Part shown: piece by piece, positions 8,600 to 17,931 of the stretch | Layout: each line of letters starts with the position of its first letter | Position numbering within the stretch: position 1 is the first letter of the stretch | Source: Noviherbaspirillum aridicola | GTDB lineage: Bacteria > Pseudomonadota > Gammaproteobacteria > Burkholderiales > Burkholderiaceae_D | DNA length: 64,000 bases | Reading direction: 5' to 3' | Assembly: GCF_019656455.1 (NCBI RefSeq) | Contig: NZ_BPMK01000021.1 | Location: forward strand, 26,997 to 90,996 | Translations under genes and position numbers: made by a program | Notes under the pieces: generated by a model | The model's input: only the letters and a program-made list of their open reading frames with translations | What the model was told of the DNA's origin: nothing | The model's database searches: none

Positions 8600-9045
8600 T
8601 GGAAGTTGCTCCTCCGCCGGACGGCGTCTTCACCTGGAATGTGCGGGTCTATTACGAAGACACCGATACCGGCGGCGTCGTTTTTTACGCGAATTACCTG
8701 AAGTTCTTCGAGCGCGCGCGCACCGAATGGCTGCGCGCCGTCGGCATCGGGCAGCAAAAGCTGGCCGAAACCCATCACGCGATGTTCGTCGTGCGCAGCA
8801 CGGCCGTCGATTATCTTGCGCCGGCGAAATTAGATGATGAACTGAAACTCTCCGTCGTTGTCGAACGCCTGGGTCGTGCCTCTGTGCAATTTTTTCAGGA
8901 GGCATGGCGCATGGAAGGCAACGAGCGCCGGCTGCTGGCGAGCGGCCGCATCAAGGTGGGCTGCGTCGATAGCCGGACCTTCCGGCCCAGCGCGATCCCG
9001 GACGAGGTATTCAACCTGATCGGCCGCCGCCACGTTCTATCCTGA
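8599..9045 (+). CDS. ybgC: Acyl-CoA thioesterase YbgC (Tol-Pal associated)
   Basis: This hot-dog fold thioesterase, usually the first gene of tol-pal clusters, hydrolyses short acyl-CoA esters and interacts with phospholipid synthesis enzymes at the inner membrane. The 148-residue protein carries the YbgC/4HBT signature YYEDTDTGGVVFYANYLKFF, with the catalytic aspartate near residue 21. The TGATG junction with the previous gene indicates translational coupling; the ATG at 8599 is preferred over the TTG three bases earlier. tolQ starts 63 bases downstream. Confidence 0.95.
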   Translation: MEVAPPPDGVFTWNVRVYYEDTDTGGVVFYANYLKFFERARTEWLRAVGIGQQKLAETHHAMFVVRSTAVDYLAPAKLDDELKLSVVVERLGRASVQFFQEAWRMEGNERRLLASGRIKVGCVDSRTFRPSAIPDEVFNLIGRRHVLS

Positions 9046-9108
9046 CAAGCATTACAACGAGCCCGTGCGTCAGGGAGCGCCGGGCGGGAACCTGCAAACC
9101 TGACCACT

Positions 9109-9798
9109 ATGACCGTTACACAAGATCTGTCCTTCGTCGCACTCATCAGCAACGCCTCGCTGCTGGTCCAGCTCGTCATGGCCCTGCTGCTCCTGGTTTC
9201 GATCATGAGCTGGACCTATATATTCCACAAGATGTTCGCCATCCGCAGCGCACGGCGGCAAACCGAGGACTTTGAACGCGCCTTCTGGTCCGGCGGGAAT
9301 CTCAATGCGCTGTACGAGGAGGCCACCTCCAACCGCCGCCGCAGCGGCCAGAGCGGCGCGCTCGAACGCATCTTCGAGTCCGGCATGGGCGAATTCATCA
9401 AGGCCAAGGCCACCATCGGCGGCAAGGATGCCAACAGCATGATCGACGGCGCGCGCCGCGCGATGCGGGCCGCCTACCAGCGCGAGATGGACGCGCTGGA
9501 GTCGCATCTGGCCTTCCTCGCCTCGGTCGGTTCGGTCTCGCCCTATGTCGGCCTGTTCGGCACCGTCTGGGGCATCATGAATGCCTTCCGCGGACTGGCC
9601 AACGTGCAGCAGGCGACCCTGGCATCGGTCGCGCCCGGCATCGCCGAGGCGCTGATCGCCACCGCCATCGGCCTGTTCGCCGCGATCCCGGCGGTCGTCG
9701 CCTTCAACCGCTATTCGCACGACATCGACCGGCTGGCAATCCGCTTCGAGAGCTTCATCGAAGAATTCTCCAACATTCTGCAGCGCCAGGTTCGGTAA
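9109..9798 (+). CDS. tolQ: Tol-Pal system inner-membrane proton channel TolQ
   Basis: TolQ with TolR forms the proton-motive-force motor that energises TolA during outer-membrane constriction in division. The 229-residue protein has three membrane helices (about residues 13-36, 135-160 and 170-195). The pore helices carry GLFGTVWGIMNAF and the TAIGLFAAIPAVVAFN stretch, diagnostic of the ExbB/TolQ family. tolR follows directly, with its ATG immediately after the TAA. Confidence 0.96.
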   Translation: MTVTQDLSFVALISNASLLVQLVMALLLLVSIMSWTYIFHKMFAIRSARRQTEDFERAFWSGGNLNALYEEATSNRRRSGQSGALERIFESGMGEFIKAKATIGGKDANSMIDGARRAMRAAYQREMDALESHLAFLASVGSVSPYVGLFGTVWGIMNAFRGLANVQQATLASVAPGIAEALIATAIGLFAAIPAVVAFNRYSHDIDRLAIRFESFIEEFSNILQRQVR

Positions 9799-10236
9799 AT
9801 GGGCAACAGCACGATGCGCGGCGGACGCGGCCGCAAGTTCAAGTCGGAGATCAACGTCGTTCCCTACATCGACGTGATGCTGGTGCTGCTGATCATTTTC
9901 ATGGTCGCCGCGCCGATGACCAATCCTGGCGTGATCGACCTGCCGACCGCCGCCAGGTCCAACCTGCCGCCGACGGAGTACATCCAGATCTCGCTGCAGC
10001 CGGACACTTCGGCGACCATCGGCATCAACGGCCAGAAAAGCGGCAGCTCCCAGCCCGAAAAGGTGGGCGGGCGGGCGGCGCTGATGAAGCGCCTGCGCAG
10101 CATGCATGAACAGAACCCGACCATGCCGGTCATGATTTCGGCCGACAAGGACATCAAGTACGACGAGGTGATCCAGGTGGTATCGGAAGCCAAGAAAATA
10201 GGCATCGACCGCGTGGGGCTCGCGACGAAGCAATGA
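9799..10236 (+). CDS. tolR: Tol-Pal system protein TolR (ExbD family)
   Basis: TolR is the bitopic motor partner of TolQ. The 145-residue protein has a short cytoplasmic N-terminus, then SEINVVPYIDVMLVLLIIFMV, a single membrane helix with the proton-carrying aspartate in YIDVMLVLL. The periplasmic domain follows, ending in IQVVSEAKKIGIDRVGLAT, typical of the family. It starts immediately after tolQ and overlaps tolA by four bases. Confidence 0.96.
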   Translation: MGNSTMRGGRGRKFKSEINVVPYIDVMLVLLIIFMVAAPMTNPGVIDLPTAARSNLPPTEYIQISLQPDTSATIGINGQKSGSSQPEKVGGRAALMKRLRSMHEQNPTMPVMISADKDIKYDEVIQVVSEAKKIGIDRVGLATKQ

Positions 10237-11183
10237 CAGACGCAAGCCAGTACAACGTTCCGAAAGAGCCCGGCCGCCTGCGCTCGCTGCTGCTGGCGGC
10301 GCTGGTTCACCTCGCCCTGCTCGTATTCCTTTGGGTCGGCATTCGCTGGCAGAGCGAAACCCCGACCACCATCGAGGCCGAGGTCTGGAGTCCCCAGCCG
10401 CAGGAAGCCGCGCCACCGCCCCTGCCGCAGGAGGAACCGAAGCCCGAGCCCGAGCCCAGACCCGAGCCGAAGCCCGAGCCGGTGAAGGAGCCGCCCAGGC
10501 CCAAGGTGGAAGAACCGCCCAAGCCCAAGGTCGACATCGCGCTGGAACAAGAAAAGAAGCGCAAGGAAGAAGAAAAGCGCAAGCGCGAGGAAGAGCAGGA
10601 AAGGCTCGCGAAGAAGCGCGAGGAAGACGAGCGCAGGAAGCGCGAGGAAGAAAAGCAGAAGCTCGCGAAGCTGGAAAAGGAAAAACTCGAGAAGGAAAAG
10701 CTCGAGAAAGAGAAACTCGAGAAAGAGAAACTCGCCAGGCTCGAGAAGGAACGCAAGGAAAAGGAAGCCGCCGACAAGAAGCGCAGGCAGGATGAGGCCG
10801 ACCAGAAGCTGGCGGCCAAGGTGCGCGAGGAAGAAATGAAGCGCATGACCGGCGCGGTCGGCACGGGCGGCAACGGCGACGCGCCGAAGTCCCAGGGCGG
10901 ACGCGCCAGCTCCGAATACGCGGGCCGCATCGGCGCGAAGATCAAGTCGAACATTACCTTCATCGCGCCCGAAGGCCTGCCGGGCAACCCGCCGGTAGAA
11001 TACGAGGTTCGGCTGCTGCCCGACGGCTCCGTCGCCGGCATGCGCAAGCTGAAATCCTCCGGCGTTCCGGGATTCGACGAAGCGGTCGCGCGCGCGATCG
11101 AGCGTTCGCAGCCCTTCCCGAAGGACAGCAACGGCAGCGTGCCGTCGACTTTCATAGGCATACACAAACCGAAAGACCAATAG
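10233..11183 (+). CDS. tolA: Cell envelope integrity protein TolA
   Basis: TolA links the TolQR motor to TolB and Pal across the periplasm. The 316-residue protein has one membrane helix at about residues 15-35. A Pro/Glu/Lys linker follows, then a long charged helical domain (about 95-200) with repeated EKLEKEK units encoded by short tandem DNA repeats near 10675-10740. The C-terminal domain (about 220-316) with the TonB-like YEVRLLPDGSVAGMRKLKSSG pattern contacts TolB and Pal. Its ATG overlaps the tolR stop. Confidence 0.93.
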   Translation: MTDASQYNVPKEPGRLRSLLLAALVHLALLVFLWVGIRWQSETPTTIEAEVWSPQPQEAAPPPLPQEEPKPEPEPRPEPKPEPVKEPPRPKVEEPPKPKVDIALEQEKKRKEEEKRKREEEQERLAKKREEDERRKREEEKQKLAKLEKEKLEKEKLEKEKLEKEKLARLEKERKEKEAADKKRRQDEADQKLAAKVREEEMKRMTGAVGTGGNGDAPKSQGGRASSEYAGRIGAKIKSNITFIAPEGLPGNPPVEYEVRLLPDGSVAGMRKLKSSGVPGFDEAVARAIERSQPFPKDSNGSVPSTFIGIHKPKDQ

Positions 11184-11185
11184 CG

Positions 11186-12457
11186 ATGATGAAAAACTTC
11201 TTTACGCGCGGTTTCTTCGTGCTGGCGCTCGGCTTTGTCGGCGCCGCCCAGGCCCAGCTGAGGGTCGAAACCTCGGGTGTGGGCGCCACCCAGATCCCGG
11301 TCGCCATCGCCGGCTTCGCCGACGAAACCATGGCGCCGCAACAGATCACCGCCATCGTCAAGGCCGACCTGCAGCGCAGCGGCTATTTCAAGATCATCGA
11401 CACCGGCAACGTGATGTCGGAAACCACACCGGTCAACCTCGCCGACTGGAAGGGGCGCGGCGCCGACGCGCTGGTGGTCGGCAGCGTGCAGCGCCTGGCC
11501 GACGGCCGCTATGACGTGCGCTACCGCCTGATGGACACGGTCAGGAACAGCAACCTGTCTGGCTTCGGCCAGACCGCCGGGCCGGACCGCCTGCGGGTGG
11601 CTGCGCACAAGATCGCCGATGACATCTACGAAAAGCTGACCGGCGTGCGCGGCATGTTCGCCACCCGCATCGCCTACGTCACCAAGTCGGGCAACGAATA
11701 CCGGCTTGAAGTGGCCGACGCCGACGGCGAAAGCACCCAGGTCGCGCTGCGTTCCAACGAGCCGATCATCTCCCCCGCCTGGTCGCCCGACGGCACCAAG
11801 GTCGCCTATGTCTCGTTCGAGGCGAAGAAGCCGGTGGTGTACGTGCAGGACCTGACCAATCGCCAGCGGACGGTGATCGCCAACCACCGCGGCAGCAATT
11901 CCGCGCCCTCGTGGTCGCCCGACGGCAGCCGGCTCGCGCTCGCCCTGTCGCGCAGCGGTTATACCCAGGTCTATGTCGTCAATGCCGACGGCAGCGGGCT
12001 GCGCCAGCTGACCAATACGAACGGCATCGAGACCGAGCCGCAGTTCTCGGCGGACGGGCAGTTCATCTACTTCACCAGCGACCGCAGCGGCGGACCGCAG
12101 ATCTACCGGATGAGCGCCAGCGGCGGCGAGGCGCAGCGCGTGACCTTCAACGGCAGCTACAACATCAGCCCGCGGCTTTCGCCGGACGGCAAGACGCTGG
12201 CCTACATCTCGCGCCGCGAGGGCCGCTTCCAGCTGTACGCGCTGGACCTGGCCAGCGGCCAGGAGCTGCGCCTGTCCGATACCTCGCGCGACGAATCCCC
12301 CAGCTTCTCGCCCAACGGCAAGTACATCATGTACGCGACCGAAGCGGGACGGCGGGGCAGCCTGGCCGTGGTTTCCGTCGACGGCCGCGTAAAACAACGC
12401 CTGACGACGCAGGCCGGAGACATCCGCGAGCCCACCTGGGGCCCTTTCATGAAATAA
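11186..12457 (+). CDS. tolB: Tol-Pal system beta-propeller protein TolB
   Basis: TolB is the periplasmic partner of Pal and TolA. The 423-residue protein has a signal peptide (cleavage probably after AAQA near residue 24) and an N-terminal domain to about residue 165. A six-bladed propeller follows, marked by WSPDGTKVAYVS, WSPDGSRLALALS, FSADGQFIYFTSDR, LSPDGKTLAYIS and FSPNGKYIMYAT. It begins two bases after the tolA stop. Confidence 0.96.
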   Translation: MMKNFFTRGFFVLALGFVGAAQAQLRVETSGVGATQIPVAIAGFADETMAPQQITAIVKADLQRSGYFKIIDTGNVMSETTPVNLADWKGRGADALVVGSVQRLADGRYDVRYRLMDTVRNSNLSGFGQTAGPDRLRVAAHKIADDIYEKLTGVRGMFATRIAYVTKSGNEYRLEVADADGESTQVALRSNEPIISPAWSPDGTKVAYVSFEAKKPVVYVQDLTNRQRTVIANHRGSNSAPSWSPDGSRLALALSRSGYTQVYVVNADGSGLRQLTNTNGIETEPQFSADGQFIYFTSDRSGGPQIYRMSASGGEAQRVTFNGSYNISPRLSPDGKTLAYISRREGRFQLYALDLASGQELRLSDTSRDESPSFSPNGKYIMYATEAGRRGSLAVVSVDGRVKQRLTTQAGDIREPTWGPFMK

Positions 12458-12497
12458 TTCAAGCCTTTGCATCATTTTTCTTTGGGAGAAACTAAGA

Positions 12498-13025
12498 ATG
12501 CGCAACAACACGACTCTTGCACTCATCCTGTCCAGCGCCATGCTGCTTGCCGCCTGCGGCTCCAACGTCAAGCTGGATGACAACGTCAAGGTCGAAGACC
12601 GCACCGGCACCCCGACCACCGGCACCGCCGACGCCCGCTCCGTCGCTCCGCTGACCACCGGCTCGGTCGATCCGCTGAACGATCCGAAGGGCGTGCTGGC
12701 CAAGCGCAGCATCTACTTCGACTACGATTCCTACATCGTCAAGGACGAGTTCAAGCCGGTGATCGAAGCGCACGCCAAGTACCTCGCCGCCAACAAGGGC
12801 CGCAAGGTCATCATCCAGGGCAATACCGATGAGCGCGGCGGCCGCGAATACAACCTGGCGCTCGGCCAGAAGCGCGCCGAAGCAGTACGTCGCGCGATGT
12901 CGCTGCTGGGCGTATCCGATCAACAAATCGAAGCGGTGTCGTTCGGCGAAGAAAAGCCGAAGGCGACCGGCAGCGACGAAGCTGCCTGGGCCGAGAACCG
13001 CCGCGCCGATCTGGCTTACCAGTAA
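12498..13025 (+). CDS. pal: Peptidoglycan-associated lipoprotein Pal
   Basis: Pal is an outer-membrane lipoprotein that binds peptidoglycan and is released or retained by TolB. The 175-residue protein has a lipobox LLAAC with the lipidated Cys20 and a linker to about residue 65. The OmpA-like domain follows, including YFDYDSYIVKDEF and the peptidoglycan-binding stretch NTDERGGREYNLALGQKRA. A GGGAGAAAC ribosome-binding site lies before the ATG. cpoB follows three bases after the stop. Confidence 0.96.
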   Translation: MRNNTTLALILSSAMLLAACGSNVKLDDNVKVEDRTGTPTTGTADARSVAPLTTGSVDPLNDPKGVLAKRSIYFDYDSYIVKDEFKPVIEAHAKYLAANKGRKVIIQGNTDERGGREYNLALGQKRAEAVRRAMSLLGVSDQQIEAVSFGEEKPKATGSDEAAWAENRRADLAYQ

Positions 13026-13028
13026 TCC

Positions 13029-13775
13029 ATGAACAAGATCCAGTCTTCCATCGCCGCGGCCGTACTGGCCGCATGTTCACTGGCTCCGCTGCAGGCAGGC
13101 GCCGCATTGTTCGAAGACGATGAAGCGCGCCGCGCCATCCTCGACATCCGCGCGCGCCTGAACAACATGCAGAACGAGATCAACGCCAAGGCCGACAAGA
13201 CCAACAGCCTTGATCTCAACACGCAGAACGAGCAACTGCGCCAGGAGATCGCGCGTCTGCGCGGCCAGATCGAGCTGCTGACCAACGAGCTCGCCAATGC
13301 ACAGAAGCGTCAGAAGGATTTCTATGTCGACCTCGACGCCCGCCTGCGCAAGCTGGAACCGCAGACGGTGACGGTGGACGGCAAGGAGTTCAGCGTCGAG
13401 CAGGCGGAGCAGCGTGCCTACGACGCCGCCCTCGCCTACTTTAAGGCGGGCGACTACAAGAACGCGGGCGCGGCGTTCTACGACTTCACCCGCCGCTACC
13501 CGAATTCCGGACTGGCGCCGTCGGCGTACTACTGGCTCGGCAATACCTACTACGCGCAACGCGACTACAAGAACGCGATCAGCGCGCAGCAGACGGTGGT
13601 CAAGAACTTCCCTGACAGTCCCAAGGCCGCCGACGCCTTGCTGAACATCGCGAGCTGCCAGCTGGAGCTCAAGGACCGTCCGGGGGCAAGGAAGACGCTG
13701 GAGACGCTGGTGGCGCAGTTCCCCGGCTCGCCGGCGGCGCAGACCGCGCAGGAAAGGCTTGCTGCGCTGAAGTAA
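13029..13775 (+). CDS. cpoB: Cell division coordinator CpoB (YbgF)
   Basis: CpoB is a periplasmic protein coordinating peptidoglycan synthesis (PBP1B) with Tol-driven outer-membrane constriction. The 248-residue protein has a signal peptide ending near AGA at residues 24-26 and an N-terminal trimerising coiled coil (about 30-105). Three TPR-like repeats follow from about 130, with patterns such as AYDAALAYFKAGDYKNAGAA and SAYYWLGNTYYAQRDYKNAI. It is the last gene of the tol-pal cluster and ends 51 bases before the tRNA-Lys promoter. Confidence 0.95.
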   Translation: MNKIQSSIAAAVLAACSLAPLQAGAALFEDDEARRAILDIRARLNNMQNEINAKADKTNSLDLNTQNEQLRQEIARLRGQIELLTNELANAQKRQKDFYVDLDARLRKLEPQTVTVDGKEFSVEQAEQRAYDAALAYFKAGDYKNAGAAFYDFTRRYPNSGLAPSAYYWLGNTYYAQRDYKNAISAQQTVVKNFPDSPKAADALLNIASCQLELKDRPGARKTLETLVAQFPGSPAAQTAQERLAALK

Positions 13776-13826
13776 TCGCTCCGTCGCGCCGACAGTTGGA
13801 GAACGGAAAATTTCTTCGCTGTCGAA

Positions 13827-13856
13827 TTGACAGGAGCGATAAACGATCTCTATAAT
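13827..13856 (+). promoter_or_regulatory. Sigma-70 promoter of tRNA-Lys
   Basis: TTGACA (13827-13832) and TATAAT (13851-13856) are both perfect consensus hexamers, 18 bases apart. The predicted start near 13863 lies four bases before the mature tRNA. Confidence 0.9.
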
Positions 13857-13866
13857 CTTGGTCTTC

Positions 13867-13942
13867 GGGTCGTTAGCTCAGTTGGTAGAGCAGCGGACTT
13901 TTAATCCGTTGGTCGCTGGTTCGAGCCCAGCACGGCCTACCA
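13867..13942 (+). tRNA. tRNA-Lys (anticodon TTT)
   Basis: A complete 76-base cloverleaf can be drawn. The acceptor GGGTCGT pairs with ACGGCCT, with a G-T pair at the first position. The D stem is GCTC/GAGC, and the anticodon stem GCGGA/TCCGT encloses loop CTTTTAA, giving anticodon TTT. The T stem is GCTGG/CCAGC with loop TTCGAGC. The CCA end is encoded at 13940-13942. It has its own promoter and terminator. Confidence 0.97.
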
Positions 13943-13949
13943 GAATTGA

Positions 13950-13980
13950 AGCGGTCACTAGCAATAGTGACCGCTTTTTT
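13950..13980 (+). terminator. Rho-independent terminator after tRNA-Lys
   Basis: A perfect 11-base-pair stem (arms 13950-13960 and 13965-13975) with loop GCAA is followed by a T run at 13975-13980. It starts eight bases after the tRNA. The next 150 bases to the end of the ankyrin gene hold nothing recognisable. Confidence 0.92.
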
Positions 13981-14133
13981 CTTTTGGCGCGCCGTCCGCG
14001 TTTCTGGACAGGGGCCCGCGCGCGCTTCCCTGGCGAAGCCGGCTGATCCCCCGGATTGCCGTCAGCCGCCCCATCCCCGGTTGCGCGATGCTGCGTTCAC
14101 CCTGAGCATCTGCCCGCTCCTCGTCCGATGTGG

Positions 14134-17100
14134 CTACTGGGACTTCAACAACTGTTTCAACGCCTTGAAATTCTGGTAGAGATCCGGGTTGCTCTGCTTC
14201 AGTTGCGTGTACTCCTTCGTGTTGCACAATCCGTGCGGGTATTTTTGCGCGCCCCGGATGGCGGACAACAGGCGGTTGCACTGCCTGCGGTCGAGCGGGG
14301 CCACTGCTTCATCCGGCGGGCTGACTGCGGCATTCACCGTCTGAACGAACCCATTCAGTCCCTCAACGCGTTTGTCGGCAATCGCCGCGCGCAGTCCCTT
14401 GCAGAGCGCCAGGAGTATCGGCAGACGCATGTCGGGGTCCAGGTTGGCAAGCAGCGACCTGATACCGGTGAACATGGCAGGGCGCGACAGCGCCAGCCAG
14501 GCGTCGTCCAGGGCGCCGGCGCCGAACAGAACAGCGAGGATGCCGGGCTTGTCCGCTTCCGCCGCAATCACGGCTGGGGTTCTGCCACCGGGCGCCTCCA
14601 ACTTGACGTCGGCACCCCGTGCCACCAGCTGCTCCACAAGTTCCACATCGTTAGCCTCGGCGGCCAGCATGAGCGGCGTAGCACCCGCATTGTTGCGCAC
14701 GTTGACATCCGCATAATTGTCGATCAGCGCTTCCGCAAGGCTGCGATCCTCCTTCTGCATCGCCAGCAGGAGCGGGGCCACCCCCTCACTGTCCGTCGCA
14801 TCCAGGTCCGCGCCTCTCCGGGCCAGCGCTCGCACCACATCCGCCATGCCCTGATCCACTGCCATAAGGATCGGGGTGGACCCGTCAGCGTTGCGGACAT
14901 TGACATCCGCACCCTTATCGATCAGCGCTTCCACTATGGCGGGATCGCCCTTCCGTATTGCCAGCAGGAGCAGCGGTTCTCCCTCATGGTCCGCTGCATT
15001 CACGTTCGCCCCTTTCTCGGCCAGCAGTCGCACCATGTCTCCCGTGCCCTGATTCACCGCCAGCAGGAGGGGGGTGGATCCGGCACGGTTGCGCGCGTTG
15101 ACGTCGGCCCCCTTTTCAAGCAGCACTTCCACCGCGGCCGTGTCGCGCCGTTGTATCGCAAGCAGCAGCGGCGTCTCTCCGTTGTTGTCCGCTGCATTCA
15201 CGTTTGCGCCTTTTTCGGCCAGGACCCGGACAACCTCGGTTCTGCCCCGGGCCGCCGCCTGCAGCAGGGCAGTCCTGTTGTCATCGTTTGTGTCGTCGAT
15301 ATTCCCGCCCTTGTCGATGATGAGTTGAAGGGCCTCGATCCGCCCCCAATCCGCGGCGACCATGAGCGCCGTTGTACCGCGATCGGCCGACACGTTGAGG
15401 TCCGCACCTCGGTCAATGAGCGATTTCAGTGTCTCCAGGTGTCCGCCCTTGGTCGCAAGCATGACGGGGGTGTATTTCCAGCCGTCGCCGAGATTGAGGC
15501 TTGCGCCATGATCAAGCAAGCACTCGACGACTTTTGTTTGGCCCGCATCGGCAGCGAGATGGAGTGCCGTCGTACTTTCGTGTCGGGGCGTCGTGACATT
15601 GGGATCCGCGCCCCGTTCGAGGAGCATCCCCAGCATCTCGAGGTGCCCTAACCTGGCTGCCTCCATCAGCACGGTGCGCTGCCGCCCGGACTGCTGCGGC
15701 AAGAGCATGTTCTTGTGCTTGTCGAAGCCGAGGTCGAGCAACAGTTCGAGCGTCTCGAGGCGTCCGCTCCTCGCGGCCGGAAGAGGAGTGTCCCCAAGAT
15801 TGGCGCCACCATCAATCAACAGGCGCAGGGCCTCGGTATGCCCGCCTCCAGCGGCGAGTATGGCAGCGGTCTGGTTCGAATGATTGAGTGCATCAAGCCC
15901 GGCACCCGCCGCAATTAATCGCCTGATCACGCCGACATGACCATGCCTGGCTGCCAGATGCAGGGCGGTATTTCCCCCTCGCGTTACCGCCTTGAGGTTC
16001 GCCCCTTGCTCAAGCAGCACATCGAGCACCGCGGCATGCCCGCCCTCGGCGGCGAGCATGGCCGGAGTTCGGCGCGAACCGTTGGATGCATCAATTTCCG
16101 CACCCGCCGCGATCAATCGCCCGATCACCTCGACATGCCCGTGGCTGGCGGCCAGGTGCAAGGCGGTATCCCTTCCTCGCGTTACCGCCTTGAGGTTCGC
16201 CCCTTTCTGAAGCAGCAGATCAACTGTCTCGGCATGCCCGCGCATGGCGGCCAGCATCAGGGGCGTGCGGCGCTGCGCATCCGGGCTATCGATGCCTCTG
16301 TACCTGGGGCGATCATGCACGAATCCCTGAATCCGTTTCACTACTTGCGTCTCGCCGAAAGATGCGCCGAGAAACAGGAGATGCCCGGCACAGGCGGTCA
16401 CCAACGACGGGACGGCCATCACAACCTTCAGGAAATCATCGAGCCAACCGGCGGGCATGTCCCCGGGCTGCAGATTCTCCGCATCGGTCTGGTCAAGTAT
16501 GTGCTGCGCCATGTTCGTGAGAACAACCGCGAGATCGTCACCATCGATGTCAGGGTGGTTCCGCAGCGCTAGCGGAGATAATTCAAACCAGCGCCTCGCC
16601 GGCAGCGGATCGCAGCGACCTTCCTTGTCCCTGGTCCAGAAAAGATGACCGAGCAGCATGATGGCGCCGCCCGCATCGGAGGCCTCCGAGAGAGCGATCG
16701 CATTGTCGACGTTGATCAAGCCCTGACCGTGCATTGATCGCGCCATTTCTTCGGCAATACCGCCGGGCGTTCCGGCCAGGTGTGATACCGAATCGTCCTC
16801 TCCGAGACGGATGAAGCTGTGCATGCTGACTTCGCCGTACTCGGGATCGAGTTCCTGCTGCTTGACGTCGCTTATCTTCTGCAACTCAGCATTCCCAAGC
16901 GGTGCATCGACCGAGACAGGCGCGCCCGCCGCTGCCCTCACCCTGCCGAAGTAATCGTCGGCCATACTGGCAATGAGACGCCCGGGCTTCAACACGGCGA
17001 ATACCCGCTTCTTGCATTCAGCGATCAAGCCAGGCGTCACGTCGGCTGCGACACTTTGAAGAAATGAATCCTGCTCCAGGCTCAGGCCGAGCTCCCCCGC

Positions 17101-17757
17101 AACTTGATCGAGATAGAAATTCACCAGGTGCACTTCGTTGCCAGGATTGAAGTCAGGATGCCGGGCTCGAATATGTTCAGCGATGGCTGCCTGGGCCATC
17201 CTCTTCTTCAGCTGCATGGCTGCTCCCTTGATGCCGGATCTGGCAGCCCGCAGCTTCTGCAATTCGTTGGTTAGTTCCGTCATCGTTCCCCCGGAACACA
17301 CTCTGAGTTGCGGGGTCAGGTTCACGACGGCATCAAGCCGCTTGTGAAGCGCGAGGCTTTGATCCGCAAGCAGCTCGGTGAAGGCAGTCAGGGTCTCCTT
17401 CGCGATGCCGTACATGATTTCCCTGTGCGCATCGTAGAGTGCCCCCTGCTGATGGAAGAGCTGGTGCTTGAATGCCTCGCAGTCGGCTCTGATCCGGTTC
17501 AGGCTCGCCCTGCTCAGCGGAGGGGCGACCTTGTCCGCATTCGCCGCTGCAAAATCCGGAATGCGGTCGATAATCTCGCGGTACTCATGCTCCAGGCGCG
17601 CATAGTCCTCGTGCTGGAGAAATGCATTGAGCGACTGATACCTGGCCGGCGAATATAACAGCGGGGATGCGGGAGCGCTGCTGGAAGCCGACGCTTGCGG
17701 CGGCGCGGGCGGGACCTGAACCGGCGTGAAAAAGCCAGGGTTGAACTGCATTCTCAT
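14134..17757 (-). CDS. Giant ankyrin-repeat protein with novel N- and C-terminal domains (paralogue 1)
   Basis: The function is unknown. The ATG at 17757 (AGGAG seven bases upstream) gives 1207 residues with no signal peptide or membrane segment. Residues 1 to about 490 form a domain I do not recognise. About 18 ankyrin repeats follow to about residue 1090 (units such as TALHLAASHGHVEVIGRLIAAGA). A C-terminal domain of about 115 residues ends with the SAIRGAQK and CNTKEYTQLK region. The downstream neighbour of its paralogue at 17932-21120 shares both outer domains. A VCSGGTMTELTNEL stretch near residue 165 recalls predicted secreted effectors, a loose resemblance only. The 174-base gap to the paralogue would allow co-transcription. 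Base composition appears less GC-rich by eye than in neighbouring housekeeping genes. Confidence 0.85.
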   Translation of the reverse strand: MRMQFNPGFFTPVQVPPAPPQASASSSAPASPLLYSPARYQSLNAFLQHEDYARLEHEYREIIDRIPDFAAANADKVAPPLSRASLNRIRADCEAFKHQLFHQQGALYDAHREIMYGIAKETLTAFTELLADQSLALHKRLDAVVNLTPQLRVCSGGTMTELTNELQKLRAARSGIKGAAMQLKKRMAQAAIAEHIRARHPDFNPGNEVHLVNFYLDQVAGELGLSLEQDSFLQSVAADVTPGLIAECKKRVFAVLKPGRLIASMADDYFGRVRAAAGAPVSVDAPLGNAELQKISDVKQQELDPEYGEVSMHSFIRLGEDDSVSHLAGTPGGIAEEMARSMHGQGLINVDNAIALSEASDAGGAIMLLGHLFWTRDKEGRCDPLPARRWFELSPLALRNHPDIDGDDLAVVLTNMAQHILDQTDAENLQPGDMPAGWLDDFLKVVMAVPSLVTACAGHLLFLGASFGETQVVKRIQGFVHDRPRYRGIDSPDAQRRTPLMLAAMRGHAETVDLLLQKGANLKAVTRGRDTALHLAASHGHVEVIGRLIAAGAEIDASNGSRRTPAMLAAEGGHAAVLDVLLEQGANLKAVTRGGNTALHLAARHGHVGVIRRLIAAGAGLDALNHSNQTAAILAAGGGHTEALRLLIDGGANLGDTPLPAARSGRLETLELLLDLGFDKHKNMLLPQQSGRQRTVLMEAARLGHLEMLGMLLERGADPNVTTPRHESTTALHLAADAGQTKVVECLLDHGASLNLGDGWKYTPVMLATKGGHLETLKSLIDRGADLNVSADRGTTALMVAADWGRIEALQLIIDKGGNIDDTNDDNRTALLQAAARGRTEVVRVLAEKGANVNAADNNGETPLLLAIQRRDTAAVEVLLEKGADVNARNRAGSTPLLLAVNQGTGDMVRLLAEKGANVNAADHEGEPLLLLAIRKGDPAIVEALIDKGADVNVRNADGSTPILMAVDQGMADVVRALARRGADLDATDSEGVAPLLLAMQKEDRSLAEALIDNYADVNVRNNAGATPLMLAAEANDVELVEQLVARGADVKLEAPGGRTPAVIAAEADKPGILAVLFGAGALDDAWLALSRPAMFTGIRSLLANLDPDMRLPILLALCKGLRAAIADKRVEGLNGFVQTVNAAVSPPDEAVAPLDRRQCNRLLSAIRGAQKYPHGLCNTKEYTQLKQSNPDLYQNFKALKQLLKSQ

Positions 17758-17931
17758 GATCGTCTCCTGATGGAGCCTGGCCGGACTCCTCCCTCCCTGG
17801 CGATGGCCTCGACGGAGCGGGAGCCCGACTAAAGCAGGCGATCCGCTTGAGTGTCGGGCATGGAAACACGGTTCCGTCAACGATCACGAGCGGTGCGCTG
17901 GCGGCCCCGGACAGGCGGGCCGGGCGCGGCA

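Noticed and set aside
10675..10745. Independent short tandem repeat
   Set aside because: The repeat is in frame and encodes the EKLEKEK units of TolA, which is normal for that protein.
13867..14133. tRNA-Lys as an integration site for the ankyrin block
   Set aside because: No direct repeat of the tRNA 3' end was seen elsewhere in the window, and there is no integrase.
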